From the NCBI GenBank assembly GCA_035650215.1, contig DASRIC010000066.1:1-64000 (forward strand): 64,000 bases of DNA. The letters run 5' to 3'. The notes under the pieces are model-generated. The model was not told the origin of the DNA, ran no database searches, and worked only from the letters and a program-made list of their open reading frames with translations. Source of the DNA: JACVRW01 sp035650215 (lineage in GTDB: Bacteria; Actinomycetota; Thermoleophilia; Solirubrobacterales; Thermoleophilaceae). Positions 39,054 through 47,873 of this stretch are shown here, in pieces. Within the stretch, counting starts at the first letter, position 1, and every line of letters begins with the position of its first letter. The translations under genes were made by a program, and so were the position numbers.

Positions 39054-39666
39054 CGCCCTTGTCCGCGCCCGGCAGCGGCACCGTGAGCCGCGGCAGCAGC
39101 AGGTGCACGAGTGGCCCGATCGAGAGCGCATAGACCACGGTCACGAGGCCGAGCGTGCCCCCGAGGAGCCAGCCGCTGATCACCACCGTGACCTCGATCG
39201 CCGTGCGCACCAGCCGCACCGAGCCGCCGGTGCGGCGGACCAGGCCTGTCATCAGGCCGTCGCGCGGCCCGGGGCCCAGCTGAACGCCGATGTAGGCGGC
39301 GGTGGCCACCGCGTTGAGCGCGATGCCCGAGACGGCCAGAAGCGCCGGCGCCGACGACGAGCTCGGCGGACCCGCGAGGGCGAGCGCGGCGTCGACCGCG
39401 ATCCCGATCACGAGGACGTTGCTCACGGTCCCGAGCCCGGGCCGCTCGCGCAGAGGCACCCACGCCAGCAGCACCAGGATGCCCACGAGGATGGTGACCG
39501 TCCCGAGGGACAGGCCGAGCTGGCGGGCCACTCCCTGGTGGAGCACGTCCCACGGCATGACGCCCAGCTCCGAGCGCACCATCAGCGCCATCGAGACGCC
39601 GTAGAGGACGAGTCCGGCGTAGAGCTGGACGAGACGGCGCACGGGACGGGAGCGAAGCGCTCTCAC
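38953..39666 (-). CDS. YczE/YitT-family membrane protein
   Basis: A 237-residue integral membrane protein with about five transmembrane segments. The family block GVMPWDVLHQGVARQLGLSLGTVTILVG sits between segments 1 and 2, and LGPGPRDGLMTGLVRRTGGSVRLVRT between 3 and 4. The hydrophilic Arg-rich C-terminus lies in the overlap with the opposing hydrolase gene. GTG 39666 has no ribosome site but follows a CACTAT box at leaderless distance; a much longer frame reaching 41013 is antisense to the MocR gene. It is divergent from that MocR gene, the well-known yczE/yczR pairing. Confidence 0.85.
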   Translation of the reverse strand: MRALRSRPVRRLVQLYAGLVLYGVSMALMVRSELGVMPWDVLHQGVARQLGLSLGTVTILVGILVLLAWVPLRERPGLGTVSNVLVIGIAVDAALALAGPPSSSSAPALLAVSGIALNAVATAAYIGVQLGPGPRDGLMTGLVRRTGGSVRLVRTAIEVTVVISGWLLGGTLGLVTVVYALSIGPLVHLLLPRLTVPLPGADKGATPMAAGPQRRVAGRSRPACEGRSAASAGSTPR

Positions 39667-39723
39667 CCCTATAGTGTGGCGATCATTGGCCTCATGTAAG
39701 CAGTCCAATTCCAAGGCAGTGGC
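39667..39723. promoter_or_regulatory. Divergent yczE/MocR control region
   Basis: The 57 bases contain CTATAG, which reads as TATAGT (39670-39675) forward and as part of CACTAT in reverse, so one AT core may serve both promoters. An inverted pair ATTGG (39685-39689) and CCAAT (39705-39709) lies between the box and the MocR GTG and is a candidate regulator site. Confidence 0.35.
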
Positions 39724-41154
39724 GTGAAGCTCACCTCGGCGTCCCCACTCGCCGGGCTGCTCGGCGGCCTGGACGAGGAGCGCCGCCCCACCTATGCGGC
39801 GCTGGCGAGCCGGATCCGGCTGCTGGTGGCCGACGGCCGCCTGGCGCTCGGCGCGCGCCTGCCCGCTGAGCGCGAGCTGGCCGAGACCCTCGGGCTCAGC
39901 CGCGCCACCGTCTCGGCGGCGTACGCTCAGCTGCGCGAGGACGGCTGGGCCAACGCCCGGCAGGGCGCCGGCACCTGGACCGCCGTCCCCGGCAGCGCCG
40001 AGCGCGGGGCCTGGGTGCCCGCGCCCGCCGAGGCGGGGGTGATCGATCTCGCGCACGCCGCGCCGAGCGCCCCACCGGCGGTGGGCGCCGCATTCGCCGC
40101 GGCGCTCGGGGACCTGCCCCGGCTGCTTCCCGGCCACGGCTACCACCCGGATGGCCTGCCCGACCTGCGCAGCCGGGTGGCCGAGCGCTACAGCGCGCAC
40201 GGGCTCCCCACGACCCCCGAGCAGGTGTTCATCACGGCCGGCGCGCTCCAGGGCGTCGCGCTCGCCCTGGAGGCACTCACCCGCCGCGGCCAGCGCCTCC
40301 TGGTCGAGCAGCCCACCTATCCGAACGCGCTCGACCTCGCCCGCGACAAAGGCCTGCGTCTCGTGCCGGTCGCGGTACCGGACGGCGACCCGGGGGAGTT
40401 CGTCGCCTCGGTCGCCCGCACCGCCGCCACCACCTCCGCGAGCGTGGCCTACCTGATGCCGGACTTCCAGAACCCCACCGGGCAGCTGCTCGACGCCGCC
40501 GAGCGCGAAGGCATCGCCCGCGGCCTGCGGAGCGCCGGGACCGTCGCCCTGGTCGACGAGACGCTGGTCGACACCGCGATCGACACGCCCGCGCCCGCGC
40601 CCCAGGCTATCGCCGACCCCGCGCGCACGGTGACCGTGGGCAGCCTGAGCAAGTCCGTCTGGGGCGGCCTTCGGGTGGGCTGGCTGCGCGCGCAGGCCGA
40701 CCTGGTGCGCACGGTCGCGCGCGTGGCCCTGCGAACGCAAATGTCGGGACCGGTGGTAGAGCAGCTCGCGGCCTGCCACCTGCTCGACGCCCTCGACGAC
40801 TCGCTTGCGACCCGGCGCGCCGGAATCCGCGAACGCCGCGACCGCTTTCACCGTGCGCTCGCCGAGCATCTCCCCAGCTGGGAGGTGTCGCTGCCCGCGG
40901 GCGGCCTCGTGCTGTGGTGCCGGCTGCCCTCGGCCCGCTCCAGCGCACTCGCCGCCGCCGCCGGGCGCCGCGGCCTGCGCCTGGCGGCGGGACCCCGATT
41001 CGGCACGGGCCACGCGCTCGATGACCGGCTTCGGCTGCCCTTCACCCGGCCCGCCGAGGAGCTCGAGCGGGCGGCGCTCATCCTTGCCGAGCTGAACGCC
41101 GAGATGGGCCCCTCGAACACGCGCGCGCCGGGCGACCCGGTGCCCGTGTACTGA
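39724..41154 (+). CDS. MocR-family regulator, YczR-like
   Basis: A 476-residue GntR-aminotransferase fusion. The winged helix is at about 22-90 (YAALASRIRLLVADGRLALGARLP, LAETLGLSRATVSAAYAQLREDGW, RQGAGTW). The PLP-binding domain has MPDFQNPTGQLLD, LVDETLVDTAI and the PLP lysine in VGSLSKSVWGGLRVGW. It starts with GTG and no clear ribosome site. The divergent YczE-type membrane gene is the usual target of this MocR subgroup. The 44 bases before the next gene hold only an imperfect GC hairpin. Confidence 0.9.
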   Translation: MKLTSASPLAGLLGGLDEERRPTYAALASRIRLLVADGRLALGARLPAERELAETLGLSRATVSAAYAQLREDGWANARQGAGTWTAVPGSAERGAWVPAPAEAGVIDLAHAAPSAPPAVGAAFAAALGDLPRLLPGHGYHPDGLPDLRSRVAERYSAHGLPTTPEQVFITAGALQGVALALEALTRRGQRLLVEQPTYPNALDLARDKGLRLVPVAVPDGDPGEFVASVARTAATTSASVAYLMPDFQNPTGQLLDAAEREGIARGLRSAGTVALVDETLVDTAIDTPAPAPQAIADPARTVTVGSLSKSVWGGLRVGWLRAQADLVRTVARVALRTQMSGPVVEQLAACHLLDALDDSLATRRAGIRERRDRFHRALAEHLPSWEVSLPAGGLVLWCRLPSARSSALAAAAGRRGLRLAAGPRFGTGHALDDRLRLPFTRPAEELERAALILAELNAEMGPSNTRAPGDPVPVY

Positions 41155-41198
41155 CCGCCGAGGACTTCCGAGGCGGCCTCTCTAAGCTTCCGCCGCGG

Positions 41199-41924
41199 AT
41201 GTCACACCGCCGGGAGCAGAAGGAGGCGCTGCGCCGCGAGCGCGAGGAGCGCGAGGCTCAGGCCAAGGCCGCGCAGCAGCGCAAGCGCATGGTCGGGTAC
41301 GGCGTCGGCGGAATGCTCGCGATCCTCGTCGCGGGCGTCTTGATCTTCGTGCTCGCGGGCGGAAGCGACAGCGGCGGCGCGAGCGGGCCCGACGGCTCCA
41401 GCTCGATGTTTCCGGACGGCGGCAGCGTGCCCGAGCAGAAGGAGTTCGATCTCCAGGCGGCCGCCGACGCCGCGGGCTGCGAGCTCAAGTCCGAGAAGGG
41501 AACCGGGGTCGCCGACCACACCACCTCGCTCGACGACAAGGTCAAGTACAGGACCAATCCGCCCACGGATGGCCGTCACTACGAGATCCCGGCCGAGGAC
41601 GGCGCCTACAGCGAGGCTCCACCGGACGAGGCACTCGTGCACGGCCTCGAGCACGGCCGCGTGATCGTCTGGTTCAAGCCGAGCCTGGCGGAGTCGGTCC
41701 GCGGCGAGCTCAAGGCGCTCTTCGACGAGGACAGCTACCAGATGTTCCTCGTACCACGCAGCAACATGCCCTATCAGCTCGCCGCCACTGCCTGGAACGG
41801 CGATCCCGAGCCCAATGGCACCGGTCGCTCGCTGCTGTGCGACCGGGTGAACGACGCCACCTGGGACGCCGTTCGGACCTTCCGGGACGAGCACCGTTCG
41901 CGCGGTCCGGAGCCCATTCCCTAG
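41199..41924 (+). CDS. DUF3105 membrane-anchored protein
   Basis: A 241-residue protein with a charged cytoplasmic start (REQKEALRREREEREAQAKAAQQRKRM), one transmembrane helix at about 33-54 and an extracellular DUF3105 domain. Family signatures are NPPTDGRHYEIPAEDGAYSEAP, VHGLEHGRVIVWFKP and PLAAT-like AATAWNG. Function is not established; conserved histidines suggest metal binding. TAAGCT stands ten bases before the ATG. The amidase gene follows on the same strand. Confidence 0.88.
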   Translation: MSHRREQKEALRREREEREAQAKAAQQRKRMVGYGVGGMLAILVAGVLIFVLAGGSDSGGASGPDGSSSMFPDGGSVPEQKEFDLQAAADAAGCELKSEKGTGVADHTTSLDDKVKYRTNPPTDGRHYEIPAEDGAYSEAPPDEALVHGLEHGRVIVWFKPSLAESVRGELKALFDEDSYQMFLVPRSNMPYQLAATAWNGDPEPNGTGRSLLCDRVNDATWDAVRTFRDEHRSRGPEPIP

Positions 41925-41953
41925 CGCGCGCAGCGGCAAGACCGCATGCAAAA

Positions 41954-41984
41954 TCGGCGTTTGCAGGGGTTCTTGCAACGCCGA
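41954..41984 (+). terminator. Hairpin between DUF3105 and amidase genes
   Basis: TCGGCGTT (41954-41961) pairs perfectly with AACGCCGA (41977-41984), and three more pairs form inside after one bulged base. No T-run follows, so it may be a weak or factor-dependent terminator rather than a classical one. It ends seven bases before the predicted amidase -10 box. Confidence 0.4.
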
Positions 41985-41990
41985 AACCCG

Positions 41991-41996
41991 TACGCT
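41991..41996 (+). promoter_or_regulatory. Candidate -10 box of a leaderless promoter (amidase)
   Basis: TACGCT, then GCGACC, then GTG at 42003. It supports GTG 42003 over an in-frame ATG at 41946, which lies before the hairpin. Confidence 0.5.
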
Positions 41997-42002
41997 GCGA
42001 CC

Positions 42003-43643
42003 GTGTTCCGGTTGTACGTGAAGCTGCTCGCCTCTGCAGCCGGACTCGTCTGCGCCCTCGCTCTCGCCGTCGCCGCCCCCGCGACGGCACGCCCCGTGGA
42101 CTTCGAGCTCGCGGCCGCGGGGCAGGCCCGGGCGGCGTCGGCCGGTGGCGCGCTGGTCTCGAAGCAGCTCACCACCCCGCGGCGCTTCAACCTCGTGGGG
42201 ATGCGCTGGGGCGGCCGAGCGCAGGCCGACATCGAGCTGCGCGTGCGCTCCGACGGGCGCTGGAGCCGCTGGGCGCACCTGGGCTCGCACGCGAGCGGCA
42301 CCTCCGACCCGATCTGGGTCGGGCGCGCCGGGGCCGTGCAGTACCGCCTCAGCCGGCCGTTGCCCGGCCTCAAGCTGCACTTCGTCGACCTGGGACGCCG
42401 CGCGCTCAGCTCGGCGCGGCCGGCCGCGCGGCGCGCCCGCGGGGCCGCGGCGCCGCCCTTCCCCTATGTCTCGCGAGCCGCCTGGGGCGCCAGCGCCTGC
42501 CCGCCTCGCACAGCGCCGACCTACGGCGAGGTGCGCGCCATCCACGTGCACCACACGGTTTCTCTCAACGACTACACGCCCGAGGAAGGGCCCGCGATCG
42601 TGCTCGCGGTCTGCCGCTTCCATCGCAACTCGAACGGCTGGTCCGACATCGGCTACAACATGCTCGCCGACAAGTACGGGGTGCTCTACGAGGGGCGGGC
42701 GGGCGGCCTCGACAAGGCCGTGATCGGCGCCCAGGCGCAGGGATTCAACGCGCAGACGGCGGGCATCTCCAACATCGGCGACTTCACCGCGCTGCCGCAG
42801 ACGCCCGAGGCGCTGTCGGCGATGGCCACCTACATCCGCTGGAAGCTGCCCTTGCACGCCCAACCGCTCTCGGGGCTCGTGACGCTCACGAGCGCGGGAG
42901 GGTCGGCCACCAAGTATCCGGCGGGCGCGAGGGTCACGCTCGAGCGCGTGATCGGTCACCGCGATACCGGGCGCACAGCCTGCCCCGGGGAGGCCCTCTA
43001 CGCGCAGCTCGACGAGCTGCGGACGCTGGTTGAGACCGGCCAGCCGCTCAGCACCCTCCCCACGGCGAGCGTGAGCGCGACGATCGCCGACTCGAACATC
43101 GCCTATGGCGAGCTCCTGCCGGTCGGCGGCACCCTCGTTTCGCCCACCGGTCTCCCGGTGGCGGGGGAGGCGGTGGACGTGCAGGTGAACAACCAGGGCC
43201 GCTGGCGCACGGTCAAGCGGGTGACCACCGACGCGAACGGCGCGTTCGCCACCGAGCTCAAGCCGCGAAAACGCTCCTACCTGCGCGTGCGGTGGCCTGG
43301 CAACGCCACCCTGCACGGCGCCTCGTCGGCGCGCCTGCTCGTGCACGTGAGCCCGCTCGTGAACATCGACGCGCCGCTCCTGACCGGCAAGCGGGGCGAG
43401 ACGCTCGCCGTGAGCGGCACGGTGGCACCGCGCAAGCCGTTCGTGCACCTGGTGCTCCAGCAGCGGATCGACGGCCGCTATCGGCGGGTGGGCGTGAGAA
43501 GGGTGCGCGTGCGGCAGGGACACTTCAGCGCCTCGTTTGTGCCCGGCTTCGCGGCGCGCTACCGCTACTTCGTGGTGGTCAAGCCCGACCTCAACACCGA
43601 CCGAGCGGTGTCCCAGGTCGTGGACCTGAAGGCCACGCGCTAG
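42003..43643 (+). CDS. Secreted N-acetylmuramoyl-L-alanine amidase/PGRP protein
   Basis: A 546-residue exported protein. Signal peptide is about residues 1-30 (ALALAVAAPATA-RP). After a beta-rich N-terminal region comes an amidase_2/PGRP domain (about 155-330): YVSRAAWGAS, the zinc histidine in IHVHHTVS, YNMLADKYGVLYEGRAGG, and IGHRDTGRTACPG with the remaining ligands. Two beta-sandwich repeats follow (about 355-455 and 460-546; PVGGTLVSPTGLPVAGEAVDV, TLAVSGTVAPRKPFVHL), probably wall or carbohydrate binding. It cleaves the lactyl-peptide bond of peptidoglycan or binds it. The gene precedes the polysaccharide locus. Confidence 0.9.
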   Translation: MFRLYVKLLASAAGLVCALALAVAAPATARPVDFELAAAGQARAASAGGALVSKQLTTPRRFNLVGMRWGGRAQADIELRVRSDGRWSRWAHLGSHASGTSDPIWVGRAGAVQYRLSRPLPGLKLHFVDLGRRALSSARPAARRARGAAAPPFPYVSRAAWGASACPPRTAPTYGEVRAIHVHHTVSLNDYTPEEGPAIVLAVCRFHRNSNGWSDIGYNMLADKYGVLYEGRAGGLDKAVIGAQAQGFNAQTAGISNIGDFTALPQTPEALSAMATYIRWKLPLHAQPLSGLVTLTSAGGSATKYPAGARVTLERVIGHRDTGRTACPGEALYAQLDELRTLVETGQPLSTLPTASVSATIADSNIAYGELLPVGGTLVSPTGLPVAGEAVDVQVNNQGRWRTVKRVTTDANGAFATELKPRKRSYLRVRWPGNATLHGASSARLLVHVSPLVNIDAPLLTGKRGETLAVSGTVAPRKPFVHLVLQQRIDGRYRRVGVRRVRVRQGHFSASFVPGFAARYRYFVVVKPDLNTDRAVSQVVDLKATR

Positions 43644-43659
43644 CCGGCCTGGGCCCCGC

Positions 43660-44241
43660 CTACCAGCCCTGCTTCAGGTCCTCGCTGTAGAGCCCGTGCC
43701 CGCTGGCGAGCATGCGGGCCGTGCGGGCGAGGATGCGCAGATCGAGGCGCAGCGAGCGGTGCTCGACGTACCAGACGTCCAGCTCGATCCTCTCGGGCCA
43801 GGGCAGTGAGGTGCGCCCGTTGATCTGCGCCCAGCCGGTGATCCCGGGCTTGACCTCGAGGCGCCGACGCTGGCGGTCGGTATAGCGGTCAACCTGCTCC
43901 TGCACGGTCGGGCGCGGACCCACCACCGCCATCTCGCCCCTCAGCACGTTCACGAGGTTGGGCAGCTCGTCGAGCGAGTAGCGCCGCAGCAGCCGGCCGA
44001 CCCGCGTGATCCGCGTGTCCCCCTCGAGGACGTAGATGCCCGCGCCCAGCGTCTCGGCGCCGCGCACCATCGTGCGGAGCTTCCAGAGCTCGAACGGCCG
44101 GCCGGCCCGGCCCACCCGGCGCTGGCGGTAGAACACCGGGCCGTGGCTCTCCAGCTTGATCGCGAGAGCCGCCAGCGCGAGCAGCGGCGCGCTCAGCGCC
44201 AGCACCACGCCGGCGATCGCGAGGTCGAGGGCGCGGCTCAT
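43660..44241 (-). CDS. Undecaprenyl-phosphate sugar phosphotransferase
   Basis: A 193-residue bacterial sugar transferase (WbaP/EpsL-like catalytic domain). One N-terminal hydrophobic helix (LAIAGVVLALSAPLLALAAL) is followed by FYRQRRVGRAGRPFELWKLRTM, SLDELPNLVNVLRGEMAVVGPRP and KPGITGWAQINGR. It moves a sugar-1-phosphate to undecaprenyl phosphate, the first step of repeat-unit assembly. Unlike long PglC/WbaP relatives it has no extra N-terminal domain. It faces the GT4 gene across 26 bases. Confidence 0.92.
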   Translation of the reverse strand: MSRALDLAIAGVVLALSAPLLALAALAIKLESHGPVFYRQRRVGRAGRPFELWKLRTMVRGAETLGAGIYVLEGDTRITRVGRLLRRYSLDELPNLVNVLRGEMAVVGPRPTVQEQVDRYTDRQRRRLEVKPGITGWAQINGRTSLPWPERIELDVWYVEHRSLRLDLRILARTARMLASGHGLYSEDLKQGW

Positions 44242-44267
44242 CGCGCACTACCGTTCGGGCGCACCGG

Positions 44268-45413
44268 ATGCGGATCCTCTACCTGCATCAGTTCTTCGTC
44301 ACCCGCGCCGGCGTGGGGGGAACGCGCTCGTACGAGTTCGCGCGCCGTTTCGTCGCACGCGGGCACGGGGTGCGGATGGTAACCGCCGCCGGCGGACGCC
44401 GGACGGTGGACGGCATCGAGGTCGTGGGCGTACGCGGGGGCTACTCGGACTACGTGAGCGCCACCGCCGTCTCCTATCCGCGTCGCATGCTCGCCTTCGC
44501 GGGATTCGCGCTCACTGCGAGCGCAGCCGCGCTGCGCGGCCCGCGGCCGGACGTGATCTACGCCACCTCGCCGCCGCTCACGATGGCGCTTCCCGGCCTG
44601 CTCGCGTCGCGCCGCTGGCGCGCCCCGCTCGTGTTCGAAGTCCGGGACCTGTGGCCGGAGGCCCCAATCCAGATGGGCGCCCTGCGCAACCCGCTCGCGC
44701 GCCGGCTGGCGCGTGCGCTCGAGCGCTTCGTCTACCGGCGGAGCACGCGGGTGATCGCGCTCTCGCCGGGGATCCGCGCCGGCGTCGCCGCGGCGGGTGT
44801 GCCAGAAGAGAAGATCGCCCTCGTGCCGAACGCCGCCGACCTCGACCTCTTTCGCCCCGGCCCGGCCGCGGACGAGGCATTCACGGTGAGCTACTTCGGG
44901 ACCATGGGCGAGGCCAACGACCTGAGCGCCGCCGTGGAGGCCGCGCGCCTGCTGCCGGACGTTCGCTTCGTGCTGATGGGCGACGGCAAGCGGCGCCCGC
45001 AGCTCCAGCAGGGGGCGCCCGCCAACGTCGAGTTTCCGGGCCCCGGCTCGTCGAAGGAGGAGGTGGTGAGGCTCGCGGCGCGCTCGGGAGCGTGCCTCAC
45101 GCTCTTCAAGGACGTGCCGGTGCTGGCCACCAACTCGCCCAACAAGCTCTTCGACACCTTCGCGGCCGGCCGCCCCGCGATCGTGAACATGGACGGCTGG
45201 ATGCGCGAGCTCGTGGAGCGCAACGACGCCGGCCTGTACGTGCGCGCCGGGGACGCCCGCGACCTGGCGGACAAGCTCACCGCCCTGCGCGACGACCCGG
45301 CCGCCGTGGAGCGCATGGGTCGCAACGCGCGGGCGCTGGCGGAGCGCGAGTTCGGCCGCGACGAGCTTGCCGAGCGGGCGCTCGCCGTGCTCTGTGAGGC
45401 GGCCGGGCGGTGA
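44268..45413 (+). CDS. Family 4 glycosyltransferase
   Basis: A 381-residue GT-B enzyme. The N-terminus MRILYLHQFFVTRAGVGGTRSYEFAR in pieces is typical of WbuB-like GT4 proteins. VFEVRDLWPEAPIQMG and VIALSPGIRAGV close the acceptor domain, and the donor domain has ALVPNAADLDLF, MGDGKRRPQLQ and SPNKLFDTFAAGRPAI. It adds a sugar to the lipid-linked repeat unit at the cytoplasmic face. Its stop overlaps the GT2 start (GTGA). It opens the plus-strand polysaccharide operon. Confidence 0.9.
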   Translation: MRILYLHQFFVTRAGVGGTRSYEFARRFVARGHGVRMVTAAGGRRTVDGIEVVGVRGGYSDYVSATAVSYPRRMLAFAGFALTASAAALRGPRPDVIYATSPPLTMALPGLLASRRWRAPLVFEVRDLWPEAPIQMGALRNPLARRLARALERFVYRRSTRVIALSPGIRAGVAAAGVPEEKIALVPNAADLDLFRPGPAADEAFTVSYFGTMGEANDLSAAVEAARLLPDVRFVLMGDGKRRPQLQQGAPANVEFPGPGSSKEEVVRLAARSGACLTLFKDVPVLATNSPNKLFDTFAAGRPAIVNMDGWMRELVERNDAGLYVRAGDARDLADKLTALRDDPAAVERMGRNARALAEREFGRDELAERALAVLCEAAGR

Positions 45414-46372
45414 GCGTCGAGCTGTCCTACTGCGTGGTGAACACGAACGGCCGCGACGACCTGCTCGCCTGTCTCGACGCGATCGAGCGCACCCACCCGC
45501 CGGAGCTGGCGCACGAGCTGCTCGTGCTCGACAACGCCTCCGATGACGGCTCGGCGGCCGCCGTCCGCGAGCGCTTTCCCGACGCCGAGCTGATCGCCCT
45601 CGAGCGGCGCACGGGCAAGGCCGCGAACGACTCGATGCTGCTGGAGCGCGCGCGCGGGCGGCTCTGCCTCCTGCTGAACGAGGACTCCGAGCTGCGGCCC
45701 GGAGCCGTGCGCGCGCTCGTCGACGCACTCGACGCCCATCCGCGCGCGGCCGCCGCGGGCGCCCAGCTCCTCACGAGCGCGGGCGAGCGCACGCCCTGCG
45801 CCTGGCGGCTGCCGGACATCCCCTGGGCGCTGGCCGCGGCCGTGTTCGCCCACGAACGCGTGGCGGTCGAGAGCGCCGGCCAGGAAGTGCGCGAGGTGGG
45901 CTGGGTGCAGTCGAGCGCGATGCTCGTCAGGCGCTACGCCGCCGCGCAGGTGGGCTATCTCGACCCGGCATTCTTCGTGTACTCGGACGAGACCGACTTC
46001 TGCAAGCGCCTGCGCGACGCCGGCTTCGCGATCCTCTTCGTGCCCGGCGCGCTGGCGGTGCATCACGACCAGCTGTCCACGGACTCCGCCGCCATGCGGC
46101 GACGCATCGTCGAGTTCCACCGCGGCCGCGACCGCTACTTCCGAAAGCACGGGCTCCACCTCACGCGCCTCGTGTGGAGGACGTGCTGGGTCTGGGCCTA
46201 CCTGGCGCGCGCGGCCGCCGCGGCGGCGATACCGGGCCGCGACCCGCGGCGTTACCTGCTCCACGCCCGCCAGGAGCTCGCGCCGAGTCGCGGCGAGGGG
46301 ATCCGCGAGGCGGCGGAGGCATACAACGCCCGCGGTCGAAATACGCTCTCGCAGGCCCATGGAGCACGCTGA
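45410..46372 (+). CDS. Family 2 glycosyltransferase
   Basis: A 320-residue GT-A enzyme, rhamnosyltransferase-like. SYCVVNTNGRDDLLACLDAI is the first strand, LVLDNASDDGSA the nucleotide site, NEDSELRPG the DxD-like metal motif, and FFVYSDETDFCKRLRDAGF the acceptor/catalytic ED region. A hydrophobic stretch near 255-275 may rest on the membrane. GTG start overlaps the GT4 stop; the next gene starts 14 bases before its end. Confidence 0.9.
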   Translation: MSVELSYCVVNTNGRDDLLACLDAIERTHPPELAHELLVLDNASDDGSAAAVRERFPDAELIALERRTGKAANDSMLLERARGRLCLLLNEDSELRPGAVRALVDALDAHPRAAAAGAQLLTSAGERTPCAWRLPDIPWALAAAVFAHERVAVESAGQEVREVGWVQSSAMLVRRYAAAQVGYLDPAFFVYSDETDFCKRLRDAGFAILFVPGALAVHHDQLSTDSAAMRRRIVEFHRGRDRYFRKHGLHLTRLVWRTCWVWAYLARAAAAAAIPGRDPRRYLLHARQELAPSRGEGIREAAEAYNARGRNTLSQAHGAR

Positions 46373-47873
46373 CACCGCCCAGCTCGCCGCCGTGTGCGGC
46401 GCCGTCGGGTCCGTGCTCGTGCTGCTCGCACGCGGACGGATCCTGCTGCTCGCCGGCCTGCTGGCGCTGGCCGCCGCCGAGGCCGGGCTCTCCTACGCGA
46501 TCGGCCTCGGGCCGCTCGACAAGCTGAGCGGCCCCGCTGGGATCGGCGCGGCGCTGGTGGGCCTCGTCGCCGTGGGCGTCGCCGCGGCGGCGCTGGCGCG
46601 CTGGCCGACCGCGGTCCCCGTCGCCGTGCTGGTGGCGGCGCCGTTCCGGCCGCCGCTGTCGTTCGACAGCTCGAGCTCGCTGCTGGTGTCGATCTCGGGC
46701 GACGGCCGGCTCGGGCGGCTGATGCCGCTGTACTTCGTGCTTGCCGCAGCCGCGGCGGCGCTCGGCTGGCGGGCGCTCCGCGGCCGTGAGCTGCGCGCGG
46801 TCCCGCGTGCCATCGCGCTGCCTGCCGCGGCGTTCCTCGCTCTGGCCTGCGCGTCGCTCCTGTGGGCCGACGACCTCGAGGCGGGCGCCAACCTGCTGCT
46901 CTTCTTCACGCTGCCGTTCGCGGCACTCCTGGCCACGGTGGCACGTGCCGACTTCCCCGAGGCCGTACCCAAGGCCATGGCGGCCGCCGGGATCGCGCTG
47001 GCCTCGCTGTTCGCCGTGGTCGGGCTCTGGCAGGCGGCCACGCGCGAGCTCTTCTTCTACGCGCCCAACCTCACGGTCTCGAACGCGAACACGGACTACT
47101 TCCGGGTCACGTCGCTGTTCGGCGACCCGAGCCTCTACGGCCGTCACGTGGTGCTCGGCATGGCGGTCGTGCTCGCGCTGCTCGCCGCGCGCCGCTGGCG
47201 AGCCTGGCCGCTCGTCGCGCTGCTGGCGCTCATGTGGGCGGGCCTGTTCTTCTCCTACTCGCAGTCGAGCTTCGCCGCGCTGCTCGCCGTGACCCTCGCG
47301 CTCGCGGTGGCGACCGGCACGCGCCGAGTGCGGCTCGCGGTCGGCCTGGTGGCGCTCGCCGCGGCGCTGGCCGGCGCGGCGTACGTGACGGTGCAGCTGA
47401 TCGACGGCAAGTCGCTCAACCGGATCACGAGCGACCGCACGGAGCGGGTGGAGGACACCCTCGCGGTGATCGAGGACGAGCCGATCACCGGCGTGGGGAT
47501 CGCCGGCCAGCCGCGGGCGAGCCGGCGCCTGGCCGACAGCGCGCGCCCCACACCGGCCTTCGTGTCGCACACCACGCCGCTCACCGTCACCGCCGAGCTC
47601 GGCGTGGCCGGGCTCGTGCTCTACGTGCTGCTGCTCGCTGGCGGCGCCTGGGTGATCGTCCAGGTGCGAAAGCGCGACGAGGCGGTGGGCCTCGCGCTCG
47701 GCGCCGCGCTGCTCGTGCTGTTCGTGCACGCGCTCTTCTACAGCGGCTTTCTCGAGGATCCGCTCACCTGGCTCGTGCTCGGCACGGCGGCGGGCACCTA
47801 CGCCTGGAGCCTCGCCCACGAGGCGCCGCCCACGGCCGCCGAGCGCTCCCGGGCGAGGATGGCCGCCACGTGA
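46359..47873 (+). CDS. O-antigen ligase/polymerase-family membrane protein
   Basis: A 504-residue polytopic protein with about 11-12 transmembrane segments and a Wzy_C/O-antigen ligase core. The segment LFGDPSLYGRHVVLGMAVVLALL and the long extracytoplasmic loop containing RTERVEDTLAVIEDEPITGVGIAGQP are characteristic. It would polymerise or ligate the surface glycan outside the membrane. TACGCT 11 bases before the ATG may be an internal promoter. The stop overlaps the next GTG (GTGA). Confidence 0.87.
   Translation: MEHADTAQLAAVCGAVGSVLVLLARGRILLLAGLLALAAAEAGLSYAIGLGPLDKLSGPAGIGAALVGLVAVGVAAAALARWPTAVPVAVLVAAPFRPPLSFDSSSSLLVSISGDGRLGRLMPLYFVLAAAAAALGWRALRGRELRAVPRAIALPAAAFLALACASLLWADDLEAGANLLLFFTLPFAALLATVARADFPEAVPKAMAAAGIALASLFAVVGLWQAATRELFFYAPNLTVSNANTDYFRVTSLFGDPSLYGRHVVLGMAVVLALLAARRWRAWPLVALLALMWAGLFFSYSQSSFAALLAVTLALAVATGTRRVRLAVGLVALAAALAGAAYVTVQLIDGKSLNRITSDRTERVEDTLAVIEDEPITGVGIAGQPRASRRLADSARPTPAFVSHTTPLTVTAELGVAGLVLYVLLLAGGAWVIVQVRKRDEAVGLALGAALLVLFVHALFYSGFLEDPLTWLVLGTAAGTYAWSLAHEAPPTAAERSRARMAAT

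Noticed and set aside
39667..41013. An upstream extension of the yczE frame to 686 residues
   Set aside because: The added part is antisense to the MocR gene and low in complexity; the membrane protein begins at GTG 39666.
41157..41181. Imperfect GC hairpin after the MocR gene at 41154
   Set aside because: The stem has an internal mismatch block and no T-run, so it is not reported as a terminator.
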